From Calliopsis andreniformis (Eukaryota; Arthropoda; Insecta; Hymenoptera; Andrenidae), in contig NW_027480567.1 in NCBI RefSeq assembly GCF_051401765.1, positions 1,080,580 to 1,144,579 of the forward strand: a stretch of DNA of 64,000 nucleotides. The letters run 5' to 3'. The notes beneath the pieces are model-generated. The model worked only from the letters and a program-made list of their open reading frames with translations. It made no database searches and was not told the DNA's origin. Numbering within the stretch: position 1 is the first letter of the stretch; each line of letters opens with the position of its first letter. This document shows, in pieces, positions 13,381 through 25,040 of the stretch. The position numbers were made by a program, and so were the translations under genes.

Positions 13381-16300
13381 TTGAGGATTGAAGAATGAGG
13401 ATTGAGGATTGAGGATTGAGGATTGGGGATTGAAGATTGAGTATTGAGGATTGAAGGTTGACGGTTGAGGAATGAGGATTGAGGATTGTGGATTGAAGAT
13501 TGAGGATTCGGGTTTGAGGATTGACGATTGTGGATTGAGGATTGAGGATACAAGATTGAGTATTGAGGATTGAAGATTGAGGACTGAGGATTGAGGATTG
13601 AGGATTGAAGATTGAGGGTTTGGGATTGAGCTTGACGATTGAGGATTGAGTATTGAGGATTGAGAATTGAGGTTGATTAATGAAGATTGAGTATTGAGGA
13701 TTTAAGGTTGAGGATTGAGGATTGAGGATTCAGGATTGAGGGTTGAGGACTGAGGACGAGGACTGACGTTTGAGGATTGAGGTTTGAGGATTGAGAATTG
13801 AGGATTGAGGATTGAGGATTGAAGATTCAGTATTGAGTATTGAAGATTGAGAGTTGAGGATTGAGGATTGAACATTGAGGACTGAGTGTAGAGGGTTGAG
13901 TGATGAGATTGATGTCTGTGGATAGAGGTTTGAAGATTGCAGATTGAGTATTGAGTATTGAAAACTGTGAATTGAGGATATTCTATTGAGGATTGAGGAT
14001 TGACAACGGATTGTTGAGGACTGAGGGCTGAAGATTGAGGATTCAGGATTGAGGATTCAGAATTGAGGTTGAGGACTCAGATTGAGGATTGAAGATTGAG
14101 TATTGATCATTGAAGGTTGAGGATTGAGGATTGAGAGATGAGGATCGAGGATGAGGGCTGAGAGTTGAGGACTGACGTTAGAGGGACTGAGGACTGTGGA
14201 TTGAGGATTGAGAATTGAGGATTGAGGAATGAGGATTGAAGATTGAGGATTGTGTATTGAGGATTGAAGAATGAGGATTGGGGATTGAGGATTGAGTATT
14301 AAGGATTGAGGATTGAAGGTTGTGTATTGAGGATGAAGATTGACGATTGAGGATTGACAATTGAGGATTGAGGATGAGGATTGAGCACTGAATACTGAGT
14401 ATTGAGGATTCAAGGTTGAGGATTGTGGATTGAGGATTGAGAATTGAGGATTGAATATTGAGGAATGGGGACTGAGTGTTGAGGGTTGAGTGATGAGAAT
14501 TGATGTTTGTGGATAGAGATTTGAAGATTGCAGATTGAGTATTGAGTAATGAAACTGTGAATTGATGATATTCTAATGAGGATTGATGATTGACAACTTA
14601 TTGTTGAGGAGTGAAGGCTGAAGATTGAGGATTCAGGATTGAGGATTAAGGATTGAGGTTTGAGGACCGAGGATTGAGGATTGAGGACAGAGTATTGAGG
14701 ATTGAGAATTGAGGATTGAGGATTGAGGGTTGAAGATTGAGGATTGGGTATTGAGGGTTGAAGAATGAGGATTGAGGATTGAGGATTGAGGATTGAGGAT
14801 TGAGGATTGAGGATTGACAACTGATTGTTGAGGACTGAGGGCTGAAGATTGAGGATGCAGGATTGAGGATTCAGAATTGAGGTTAGAGGACTGACGATTG
14901 AGGGTTGAAGATTGAGTATTGAGGATTGATGATTGAGCATTGAGGGATTGAGGATTCAGGATTGAGTATTGAGGATGAGGGCTCAGGTTTGAGGATTGAG
15001 GTTTGAGGACTGAGGACAGAGGATTGAGGGTTGAGAATAGAGGATTGAGGATTGAGGATTGAGATTGAGGATTGGGTAGTTAGGATTGAAGGATGAGGAT
15101 TGAGGATTGAGGATTGAGGATTGAGGATTGAGGATTGAGGATTGAAGGTTGAGTATTCAAGATGGGAGGTTGACGATTGAGGATTGAGAAACCGAGGATT
15201 GAGGATTGAGGATTGAAGATTGAGTATTGAGGATTGAAGATTGAGGATTGAGGATTGAGTATTGAGGATAGAAGATTGTCGACTGGGGACTGAGGATTGA
15301 AGATTGAGGATTGAGGATTGAAGATTGAGGATTGAGGATTGAGGATTGAAGATTCAGTATTGAGGATTGAAGATTGAGAATTGAGGATTGAGGATTGGAA
15401 CATTGAGGACTGAGTGTTGAGGGTTGAGTGATGAGAATTGATGTTTGTGGATAGAGGTTGAGGATGCAGATTGTGTATTGAGTATTGAAGACTGTGAATT
15501 GAGGATATTCTATTGAGGATTGAGGATTGACTATTGATTGTTGAGGACTGAGGGCTGAAGATTGAGGACACAGGATGGAGGATTCAGAACTGGGTTTGAG
15601 GACAGAGGATTGAGGATTGAAGATTGAGTATTGAGGATTGAAGATTGAGGATTGCGGATTGTCGACTGAGGATTGAGGATGAGGAGTCAGTTATGAGTAT
15701 TGATGTTTGTGTTCTTAGGATTGAGGATTGAGGATTGAGAATTGAGGATTGAGGACTGAGGATTGAAGATGGAGGATTGGGTATTGAGGATTGAAGAATG
15801 AGGATTGAGGGTTGAGGATTGAGGATTGAGGATTGAAGATTGAGTACTGAGAATTGAAGATTGAGGATTGAGGATTGAGTATTGACGATTGAGGATTTGG
15901 GACTGAGGATCGAAGATTGAGGATTGAAGATTGAGGACTGAGGATTGAGGATTGAGGATTGAGGATTGAAGGTTGAGGATTGGGTATTGAGGATTGAAGA
16001 ATGAGGATTGAGGATTGAGGATTGAGGATTGGGGATTGAAGATTGAGTATTGAGGATTGAAGGTTGACGGTTGAGGATTGAGGATTGAGGATTGAGGATT
16101 GAAGATTGATGATTGGGGATTGAGGATTGACGATTGAGGATTGAGGGTTGAGGATACAAGATTGAGTATTGAGGATTGAGATTGAGGACTGAGGATTGAG
16201 GATTGAGGATTGAGGATTGAGATTGAGGGTTTGGGATTGAGGATTGACGATTGAGGATTGAGTATTGAGGATTGAGAATTGAGGATTGATTATTGAAGAT

Positions 16301-17200
16301 TGAGTATTGAGGATTTAAGGTTGAGGATTGAGGATTGACGATTGAGGGTTGAGGGTTGAGGACTGAGGACGAGGACTGACGGTGAGGATTGAGGTTTGAG
16401 GATTGAGGATTGAGGGTTGTGGATTGAGGACGAGTACTGAGTGTTGAGTATTGATGTTTGAGGTCTGAGGATCGAGGATTGTGGATTGAGGGATTGAGGA
16501 TTGAGGATTGAGGATTGAAGGTTGAGTATTGAGGATTGAAGGTTGACGATTGAATATTGAGGAATTGAGGTTTGAAGATTGAGGATTGGGGACTGAGTAT
16601 TGAGTGTTGAGTGATGAGAATTGATGTTTGTGGATAGAGACCTCAAGATTGCAGATTGGAGTAGTCAGTAATGAAAACTGTGAATTGAGGATATACTATT
16701 GAGAATTGAGGATTGACAACTGATTGTTGAGGACTGAGGTCCGTATATTGAGAATCAGGATTGAGGATTCAGAATTGGGGTTTGAGGACTGAGGATTGAG
16801 GAGTTGAAGATTGAGTGTTGAGGATTGAAGATTCAGGATTGAGGATTGAGGATTGAGGATTGAGGATGAGGGCTGAGGGTTTGATGATTGAGGTTCGAGG
16901 ATTGAGAATGAGGATTGAGGATTGAGGATTGAAGATTGAGAATTGGGTATTGAGGATTGAGGAATGAGGATTGCGGATTGAGGATTGAGAATGAGGATTG
17001 AAGATTGCGCATTGAGGATTGAAGATTGACGATTGAGGATTGAGGATTGAGGATTGATGATTGAATATTGAGGACTGAGTGTTGAGGGTTGAGAACTGAT
17101 GTTTGTGGATAGAGATTTGAGGATTGCAGATTGAGTATTGCGTATTTGAAAACTCTGAAGTGAGGATATTCTATTGAGGATTGAGGATTGACAATTGATT
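11500..17200. other. Stretch rich in single-base run-length differences
   Basis: Compared with near-identical copies elsewhere, this stretch has many plus-or-minus-one changes in short runs. Examples are ATGAGATTGATG for ATGAGAATTGATG (about 13905), GAAACTGTG for GAAAACTGTG (about 14552), GAGGTTGAGG for GAGGTTTGAGG (about 14066), GAGGGATTGAGG for GAGGATTGAGG (about 14942), GATTGGAACATTG for GATTGAACATTG (about 15397) and GTATTTGAAAAC for GTATTGAAGAC (about 17142). Outside it I noticed only one such change (about 58225). Consensus error is the likeliest cause; real decay is the alternative. Confidence 0.7.
13380..16395 (+). repeat. Beta block in tandem, period 2606 bp, second copy truncated
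   Basis: The word GAAGGTTGACGGTTGAGG occurs at 13453 and 16059, 2606 bp apart. The interval reproduces the beta block that is single in U3 (25184 to 27629). Cores 13977, 14577 and 15504 match U3 25725, 26318 and 27255. The second copy runs only to about 16.4 kb before leaving homology. A partial earlier copy (end of beta) lies at about 12.99-13.35 kb, so three beta blocks once stood in tandem here. Many 1-base run-length differences from the U3 copy are present. Confidence 0.8.
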
Positions 17201-20200
17201 GTTGAGGACTGAGGGCCGAAGATTGAGGATTCAGGATTGAGGATTCAGGATTGAGGTTTGAGGACTGAGGATTGAGGATTGAGGATTGAGAATTGAGGAT
17301 TGAGTATTGAAGATTGAGTATTGAGGATTGAATGCTGACGATTGAGGAATGAAAATTGAGGATTGAGAATTGAGGAATGAAGATTGAGGGTTGAGGATTG
17401 AGGATTCAGGATGGAACATTGAGTATTGAGGATTGAAGATTGAGGATTGAGGATTGAGGATTGAGGATTGTAGATTGAGGATTGAGGTTTGAGGATTGAG
17501 GACTGAAGATTGTATATTGATGATTGAATATTGAGGGTTGAGGATTGAGGACGAGGACTGAGGGTTGAGTATTGATGTTTGAGGTCTGAGGATCGAGGAT
17601 TGAGGATTGAGGATTGAGGATTGAAGGTTGAAAATTGAGGATTGAAGATTAAGGATTGAAGATTGAGGATTGAGGTTTGAAGATTGAGGATTGGGGACTG
17701 AGTATTGAGGGTTGAGTGATGAGAATTGATGTTTGTGGTTAGAGATCTCAAGATTGCAGATTGAGTATTGAGTATTGAATGCTGTGAATTGAGGATACTC
17801 TATTGAGGATTGAGGATTGACAACTGATCGCTGAGGACTCTGGCTGAAGGTTGAGGATTCAGGATTGAGGATTCAGGATTGAGGTTTGAGGACTGAGGAC
17901 TGAGCATTGAGGATTGAGGATTGAGAATTGTGGATTGAGGATTGAGGATTGATGATTGAGTATTGGGTATTGAGGATTCAAGAATGAGGATTGAAGATTG
18001 AGGATTGAGGATTGAGAATTGAGGATTGAGGATTGATGATTGAAGATTGAGGATTGGGTATTGAGGATTGAAGAATGAGGATTGAGGATTGAGGATTGAG
18101 GACTGAGGATTGAAGATTGCGTATTGAGGATTGAAGATTGACGATTGAGGATTGAGGATTGAGGATTGAGGATTGAATATTGATTACCGAGTGTGGAGGG
18201 TTGAGTGATGAGAATTGATGTTTGTGGATAGAGGTTTGAAGCTGGCAGATTGAGTATTGAGTATTGAAAACTGTGAATTGAGGATATTCTATTGATGATT
18301 GAGGATTGACATGTGATTATTGAGGGCTGAGGGCCGTAGACTGAGAATTCAGGATTGAGGATTCAGAATTGAGGTTTGAGGACTGAGGATTGAGGATTGA
18401 AGATTGAGTATTGAGGATTGAAGATTGAGGATTGAGGATTGAGGATTGAGGATTGAGGATAAGGGCTGAGGGTTGAGGATTCAGGTTTGAGGACTGAGGA
18501 CTGAGGATTGAGGATTGGGAATTGAGAATTGAGGATTGAGGATTGAAGATTGAGGATTGGGTATTGAGGATTGAAGAATGTGGATTGAAGATTGAGGATT
18601 GAGGACTGAGGAATGAAGATTGAGGGTTCAGGATTGAGGATTGAGGATTGAACATTGAGTATTGAGGATTGAAGATTGAGGATTGAGGACTGAGGATTGA
18701 GGATTGACGATGAGGGCTGAGGGTTGAGGATTGAGGTTTGAGGACTGAGGACTGAGGATTGAGGATTGAGAATTGAGGATTGAGGATTGAGAATTGAAGA
18801 TTGAGTATTGGGCATTGAGGATTGAAGGATGAGGATTGATGATTCAGGATCGAGGATTGAGCATTGAGGATTGAGGATTGAGGATTGAAGATTGAGGATT
18901 GGGTATTGATGATTGAAGAATGAGGATTGCGGATTGAGGATTGAGGATTGAGGATTAAAGATTGCGCATTGAGGATTGAAGATTGACGATTGAGGATTGA
19001 GGATTGATGATTGATGATTGAATATTGAGGACTGAGTATTGAGGGTTGAGTGATGAGAACTGATGTTTGTGGATAGAGGTTTGAAGATTGCAGATTGAGT
19101 ATTGAGTATTGTAAACTGTGATTTGAGGATATTCTATTGAGGATTGAGTATTGTCAACTGATTGTTGAGGACTTAGGGCCGGAGATTGAGGATTCAGGAT
19201 TGAGGATTCAGAATTGAGGCTTGAGAACTGAGGATTGAGGATTGAAGATTGAGTATTGAGGATTGAAGAATGAGGATTGGGTATTGACGATTGAAGGATG
19301 AGGAATGAAGATTCAGGATTGAGGATTGAGGAATGAAGATTGAGGGTTGAGGATTGAGGATTGAGGATTGAACATTGAGTATTGAGGATTGAAGATTGAG
19401 GATTGAGGATTGAGGATCGAGGATTGACGATTGAAGATTGAGGATTCGGGACTGAGTGTTGAGTGTTGAGTGATGAGAATTGATGTTTGTGGATAGAGAT
19501 CTCAAGATTGCAGATTGAGTAGTCAGTAATGAAAACTGTGAATTGAGGATATACTATTGAGAATTGAGGATTGACAACTGATTGTTGAGGACTGAGGTCC
19601 GTATATTGAGAATTCAGGATTGAGGATTCAGAATTGGGGTTTGAGGACTGAGGATTGAGGATTGAAGATTGAGTGTTGAGGATTGAAGATTCAGGATTGA
19701 GGATTGAGGATTGAGGATTGAGGATGAGGGCTGAGGGTTGATGATTGAGGTTCGAGGATTGAGAATTGAGGATTGAGGATTGAGGATTGAAGATTGAGAA
19801 TTGGGTATTGAGGATTGAGGAATGAGGATTGCGGATTGAGGATTGAGAATTGAGGATTGAAGATTGCGCATTGAGGATTGAAGATTGACGATTGAGGATT
19901 GAGGATTGAGGATTGATGATTGAATATTGAGGACTGAGTGTTGAGGGTTGAGAACTGATGTTTGTGGATAGAGATTTGAGGATTGCAGATTGAGTATTGC
20001 GTATTGAAGACTCTGAAGTGAGGATATTCTATTGAGGATTGAGGATTGACAATTGATTGTTGAGGACTGAGGGCCGAAGATTGAGGATTCAGGATTGAGG
20101 ATTCAGGATTGAGGTTTGAGGACTGAGGATTGAGGATTGAGGATTGAGAATTGAGGATTGAGTATTGAAGATTGAGTATTGAGGATATTCTATTGAGGAT

Positions 20201-20525
20201 TGAGGATTGACAACTGATTGTTCAGGACTGAGGGCCGTAGATTGAGAATTCGGCATTGAGGATTCAGAATTGGGGTTTGAGGACTGAGGATTGAAGATTG
20301 AAGATTGAGGATTGAGGATTGAAGACTGAGGATTGGGTATTGGGGATTGAAGAATGAGGAATGAAAATTGAGGATTGAGAATTGAGGAATGAAGATTGAG
20401 GGTTGAGGATTGAGGATTCAGGATGGAACATTGAGTATTGAGGATTGAAGATTGAGGATTGAGGATTGAGGATTGAGGATTGAGGATTGACGATTGAAGA
20501 TTGAGGATTGGGGACTGAGTGTTGA
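16395..20525 (+). repeat. Diverged satellite segment without a full counterpart in the window
   Basis: The segment keeps the heptamer and the marker modules (cores 16690, 17165, 17794, 18283, 19128, 19548, 20023, 20184), but their order, spacing and wording match no other unit. Private words include GATATACTATT at 16690 and 19548, GATACTCTATT at 17794 and AGTAGTCAGTAATG near 16655 and 19510. It holds its own duplication: the 16.57-17.33 kb stretch matches 19.43-20.18 kb at an offset of 2858 bp. It may be an older satellite variant or a segment transferred from another array. Confidence 0.75.
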
Positions 20526-22691
20526 GGGTTGAGTGATGAGAATTGATGTTTGTGGATAGAGATTTGAGGATTGCAGATTGAGTATTGCGTATTGAAAACT
20601 CTGAACTGAGGATATTCTATTGAGGATTGAGGATTGACAATTGATTGTTGAGGACTGACGGCCGAAGATTGAGGATTCAGCATTGAGGATTCAGGATTGA
20701 GGTTTGAGGACTGAGGATTGAGGATTGAGGATTCAGAATTCAGGATTGAGTATTGAAGATTGAGTATTGAGGATTGAATGCTGACGATTGAGGATTGAGG
20801 ATTGAGGATTGAGTATTGAGGATTGAGGGTTGAGGATTGAAGATTGAGTATTGAGGATTGAAGATTGAGGATTGAGGTTTGGGGACTGAGGATTGAGGAT
20901 TGAGGATTGAAGATTGAGGATTGAGTATTGAGGATTGAGGATTGAGGATTGAGGATTGAGGATTGAGGATTGGTTATCGCGGATTCAACATTGAGGATTG
21001 AGGATTGAGGATTGAGTATTGAGGATTGAGGACTGATGATTGTATATTGATGATTGAAGATTGAGGATTGAGGATTGAGGGTTGTGGATTGAGGACGAGG
21101 ACGGAGGGTTGAGTATAGATGTTTGAGGTAAGAGGATCGAGGATTGAGGATGGAGAATTGCGGATTGAGGATTGAGGATTGAAGATTGAGGATTGGGTAT
21201 TGAGGATTGAAGAATGAGGATTGAAGATTGAGGATCGAGGATTGAGAATTGAGGATTGAGGATTGAGGATTGAAGGTTGAGGATCGAGGATTGAGAATTG
21301 AGGATTGAGGATTGAGGATTGAAGGTTGAGGATTGGGTATTGAGGATTGAAGAATGAGGATTGCGGATTGAGGATTGAGGATTGAGGATTGAAGATTGCG
21401 CATTGAGGATTGAAGATTGACGATTGAGGATTGAGGATTGAGGATTGAGGATTGAATATTGAGGACTGAGTGTTGAGGGTTGTGTGATGAGAACTGATGT
21501 TTGTGGTTAGAGGTTTGAAGATTGCAGATTGAGTATTGAGTATTGAAAACTGTGATTTGAGGATATTCTATTGAGGATTGAGTATTGACAACTGATTGTT
21601 GAGGACTTAGGGCCGGAGATTGAGGATTCAGGATTGAGGATTCAGAATTGAGGTTTGAGAACTCAGGATTGAGGATTGAAGATTTAGCATTGAGGATTGA
21701 AGATTGAGGATTGAGGATTGAAGATTGAGGATTGAGGATTGAAGATTGAGGATTGGGTATTGAGGATTGAAGAATGAGGATTGAGGAATGAGGATTGAGG
21801 ATTGAGGATTGAGGATTGAAGATTGAGTATTGAGGATTGAATGCTGACGATTGAGGATTGAGGATTGAGGATTGAGTATTGAGGATTGAGGATTGAAGAT
21901 TGAGTATTGAGGATTCAAGATTGAGGATTGAGGTTTGGGGACTGAGGATTGAGGACGAGGACTGAGGGTTGAGTATTGACGATTGGGGATTGAGGATTGA
22001 GGATTGAGGATTGAGGATTGAGGATTGAGGATTGAGGATTGAAGATTGAGTATTGAGGATTGAATGCTGACGATTGAGGATTGAGGATTGAGGATTGAGT
22101 ATTGAGGGCTGAGGACTGAAGATTGTATATTGATGATTGAAGATTGAGGATTGAGGATTGAGGGTTGTGGATTGAGGACGAGGACTGAGGGTTGAGTATT
22201 GACGATTGAGGTTTGAGGACTGGGGATTGAGGATTGAGGATTGAGGATTGAGGATTGAGGATTGAAGATTGAGGATTGGGTATTGAGGATTGAACATTGA
22301 GGATTGAGGTATGAGGATTGAGGATTGAGGATTGAGGATTGAAGATAGAATATTGATGATTGAAGATTGAGGATTGAGGATTGAGGGTTGTGGATTGAGG
22401 ACTGAGGATTGAGGATTGAAGATTGAGGATTGGGGATTGAGGATTGAAGATTGATGATTGAGGATTGATGGTTGTGGATTGAGGACGAGGACTGAGGGTT
22501 GAGTATTGATGTTTGAAGTATGAGGATTGTGGATTCAGGACTGATAATTGAGGATTGAGGATTGAGGATTGAAGATTGAGGATTCGGTATTGAGGATTGA
22601 AGAATGAGGATTGAGGATTGAGGATTGAGGATTGCAGATTGAGGATTGAAGATTGAGCGTTGAGGATTGAGAATTGAGGATTGAAGATTGA
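20525..22691 (+). repeat. U2 tail, normal gamma and delta blocks
   Basis: Cores at 20611 and 21562 lie exactly 7420 bp before 28031 and 28982, so from here the array is back in register with U3-U8. At the two diagnostic tail SNPs this copy has the ancestral bases (G at 22058, G in GAGGATTCGG near 22581). Confidence 0.85.
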
Positions 22692-23725
22692 CTATTGAGG
22701 ATTGAGGATGATGGCTGAGTGTTGAAGATTGAGGTTTGAGGTCTGAGGACTGAGGATTGAGGATTGAGAATTGAGGATTGAGGATTGAGGATTGAGGATT
22801 GAGGATTGGGTATTGAGGATTGAAGAATGAGTATTGAGGATTGAGGACTGAGTGTGGAGGGTTGTGTGATGAGAACTGATGTTTGTGGATAGAGGTTTGA
22901 AGATTGCAGATTGAGTATTGAGTATCAAAAACAGTGATTTGAGGATATTCTATTGAGGATTGAGTATTGACAACTGATTGTTGAGGATTTAGGGCCGGAG
23001 ATTGAGGATTCAGGATTGAGGATTCAGAATTGAGGTTTGAGAACTCAGGATTGAGGATTGAAGATTGAGTATTGAGGATTGAAGATTGAGGATTGAGGAT
23101 TGAAGATTGAGGATTGAGGATTGAAGATTGAGGATTGGGTATTGAGGATTGAAGAATGAGGATTGAGGAATGAGGATTGAGGATTGAGGATTGAGTTTTG
23201 AAGATTGAGTATTGAGGATTGAATGCTGACGATTGAGGATTGAGGATTGAGGATTGAGGATTGAGGATTGGGGATTGAGGATTGAGGATTGAGGATTGAA
23301 GATTGAGGATTGGGTATTGAGGATTGAACATTGAGGATTGAGGTATGAGGATTGAGGATTGAGGATTGAGGATTGAAGATAGAATATTGATGATTGAAGA
23401 TTGAGGATTGAGGATTGAGGGTTGTGGATTGAGGACTGAGGATTGAGGATTGAAGATTGAGGATTGGGGATTGAGGATTGAAGATTGATGATTGAGGATT
23501 GATGGTTGTGGATTGAGGACGAGGACTGAGGGTTGAGTATTGATGTTTGAAGTATGAGGATTGTGGATTCAGGACTGATAATTGAGGATTGAGGATTGAG
23601 GATTGAAGATTGAGGATTCGGTATTGAGGATTGAAGAATGAGGATTGAGGATTGAGGATTGAGGATTGCAGATTGAGGATTGAAGATTGAGCGTTGAGGA
23701 TTGAGAATTGAGGATTGAAGATTGA
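22692..23725 (+). repeat. Alpha1 block of U3 (1034 bp)
   Basis: It begins at the CTA of GACTATTGAGGATTGAGGA and repeats 1034 bp later as alpha2. It is distinguished by GCTGAGTGTTGAAG just after the anchor (alpha2 has GCTGAGGGTTGAAG) and by a marker with the word GTATCAAAAACAGTG, which occurs only in alpha1 and alpha2 blocks. The same pair, 1034 bp apart, recurs at 7244/8278, 30112/31146, 48550/49584 and 56046/57080. Confidence 0.9.
22862..22999 (+). repeat. Example of the marker module (138 bp, core GATATTCT)
   Basis: This is one clear example of the module counted 70 times. It runs from the TGTGATGAGAACTG word through GATGTTTGTGGATAGAGG, GCAGATTGAG, the core GATATTCT at 22944, GACAACTGATTGTTGAGG and a final AGGGCCGG. 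It is the least heptamer-like DNA in the array and the best landmark for alignment. I find no match in it to a CENP-B box or other named protein site. Confidence 0.85.
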
Positions 23726-25040
23726 CTATTGAGGATTGAGGATGATGGCTGAGGGTTGAAGATTGAGGTTTGAGGTCTGAGGACTGAGGATTGAGGATTG
23801 AGAATTGAGGATTGAGGATTGAGGATTGAGGATTGAGGATTGGGTATTGAGGATTGAAGAATGAGTATTGAGGATTGAGGACTGAGTGTGGAGGGTTGTG
23901 TGATGAGAACTGATGTTTGTGGATAGAGGTTTGAAGATTGCAGATTGAGTATTGAGTATCAAAAACAGTGATTTGAGGATATTCTATTGAGGATTGAGTA
24001 TTGACAACTGATTGTTGAGGATTTAGGGCCGGAGATTGAGGATTCAGGATTGAGGATTCAGAATTGAGGTTTGAGAACTCAGGATTGATGATTGAAGATT
24101 GAGTATTGAGGATTGAAGATTGAGGATTGAGGATTGAAGATTGAGGATTGAGGATTGAAGATTGAGGATTGGGTATTGAGGATTGAAGAATGAGGATTGA
24201 GGAATGAGGATTGAGGATTGAGGATTAAGTTTTGAAGATTGAGTATTGAGGATTGAATGCTGACGATTGAGGATTGAGGATTGAGGATTGAGGATTGAGG
24301 ATTGGGGATTGGGGATTGAGGATTGAGGATTGAGGATTGAGGATTGAGGATTGGGTATCGCGGATTCAACATTGAGGATTGAGGATTGAGGATTGAGTAT
24401 TGAGTATTGAGGGTTGAGGACTGAAGATTGTATATTGATGATTGAAGATTGAGGATTGAGGATTGAGGGTTGTGGATTGAGGACGAGGACTGAGGGTTGA
24501 GTATTGACGATTGAGGTTTGAGGACTGGGGATTGAGGATTGAGGATTGAGGATTGAGGACTGAGGATTGAAGATTGAGGATTGGGTATTGAGGATTGAAC
24601 ATTGAGGATTGAGGTATGAGGATTGAGGATTGAGGATTGAGTATTGAAGATAGAATATTGATGATTGAAGATTGAGGATTGAGGATTGAGGGTTGTGGAT
24701 TGAGGACTGAGGATTGAGGATTGAAGATTGAGGATTGGGGATTGAGGATTGAAGATTGATGATTGAGGATTGATGGTTGTGGATTGAGGACGAGGACTGA
24801 GGGTTGAGTATTGATGTTTGAAGTATGAGGATTGTGGATTCAGGACTGATAATTGAGGATTGAGATTTGAAGATTGAAGAATGGGGATTGAGTATTGAAA
24901 TCTGTGAATTGAGGATATTCTATTGAGGATTAAGGATTGACAATTGATTTTTGAGGACTGAGGGCTGAAGATTGAGGATTCAGGATCGAGGAATCGGGAT
25001 TGAGGTTTGAGGACAGAGGATTGAGGATTGAGGATTGAGG
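23726..25040 (+). repeat. Alpha2 block and alpha3 remnant of U3
   Basis: Alpha2 differs from alpha1 by an extra stretch of about 230 bp that starts at GGGTATCGCGGATTCAAC (24353) and resembles part of the delta tail. The alpha3 phase that follows in U1 and U2 is cut down: GATAATTGAGG at 24848 runs directly into GAGATTTGAAG at 24862, where U2 has 335 bp between the same words (9386 and 9721). The marker core at 24914 belongs to the alpha3 remnant. Confidence 0.85.

Larger units (their letters stand above)
7244..22691 (+). repeat. Composite, rearranged higher-order repeat unit U2
   Basis: The distance between successive type-1 anchors is 15,448 bp, about two normal units, but the content is not two clean copies. 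It starts as a normal unit (7244 to about 10.14 kb), then skips through several modules, duplicates a 2.6-kb block, passes through a diverged 4-kb segment and returns to a normal unit tail from about 20.5 kb. Cores are at 7496, 8530, 9773, 10493, 11079, 12444, 12897, 13977, 14577, 15504, 16690, 17165, 17794, 18283, 19128, 19548, 20023, 20184, 20611 and 21562. The parts are annotated separately. Confidence 0.85.

Noticed and set aside
22941..22960. GATATTCTATTG in the marker as a bacterial -10 or eukaryotic TATA element
   Set aside because: No matching -35, initiator or downstream gene exists, and the word recurs 70 times without any transcription unit.
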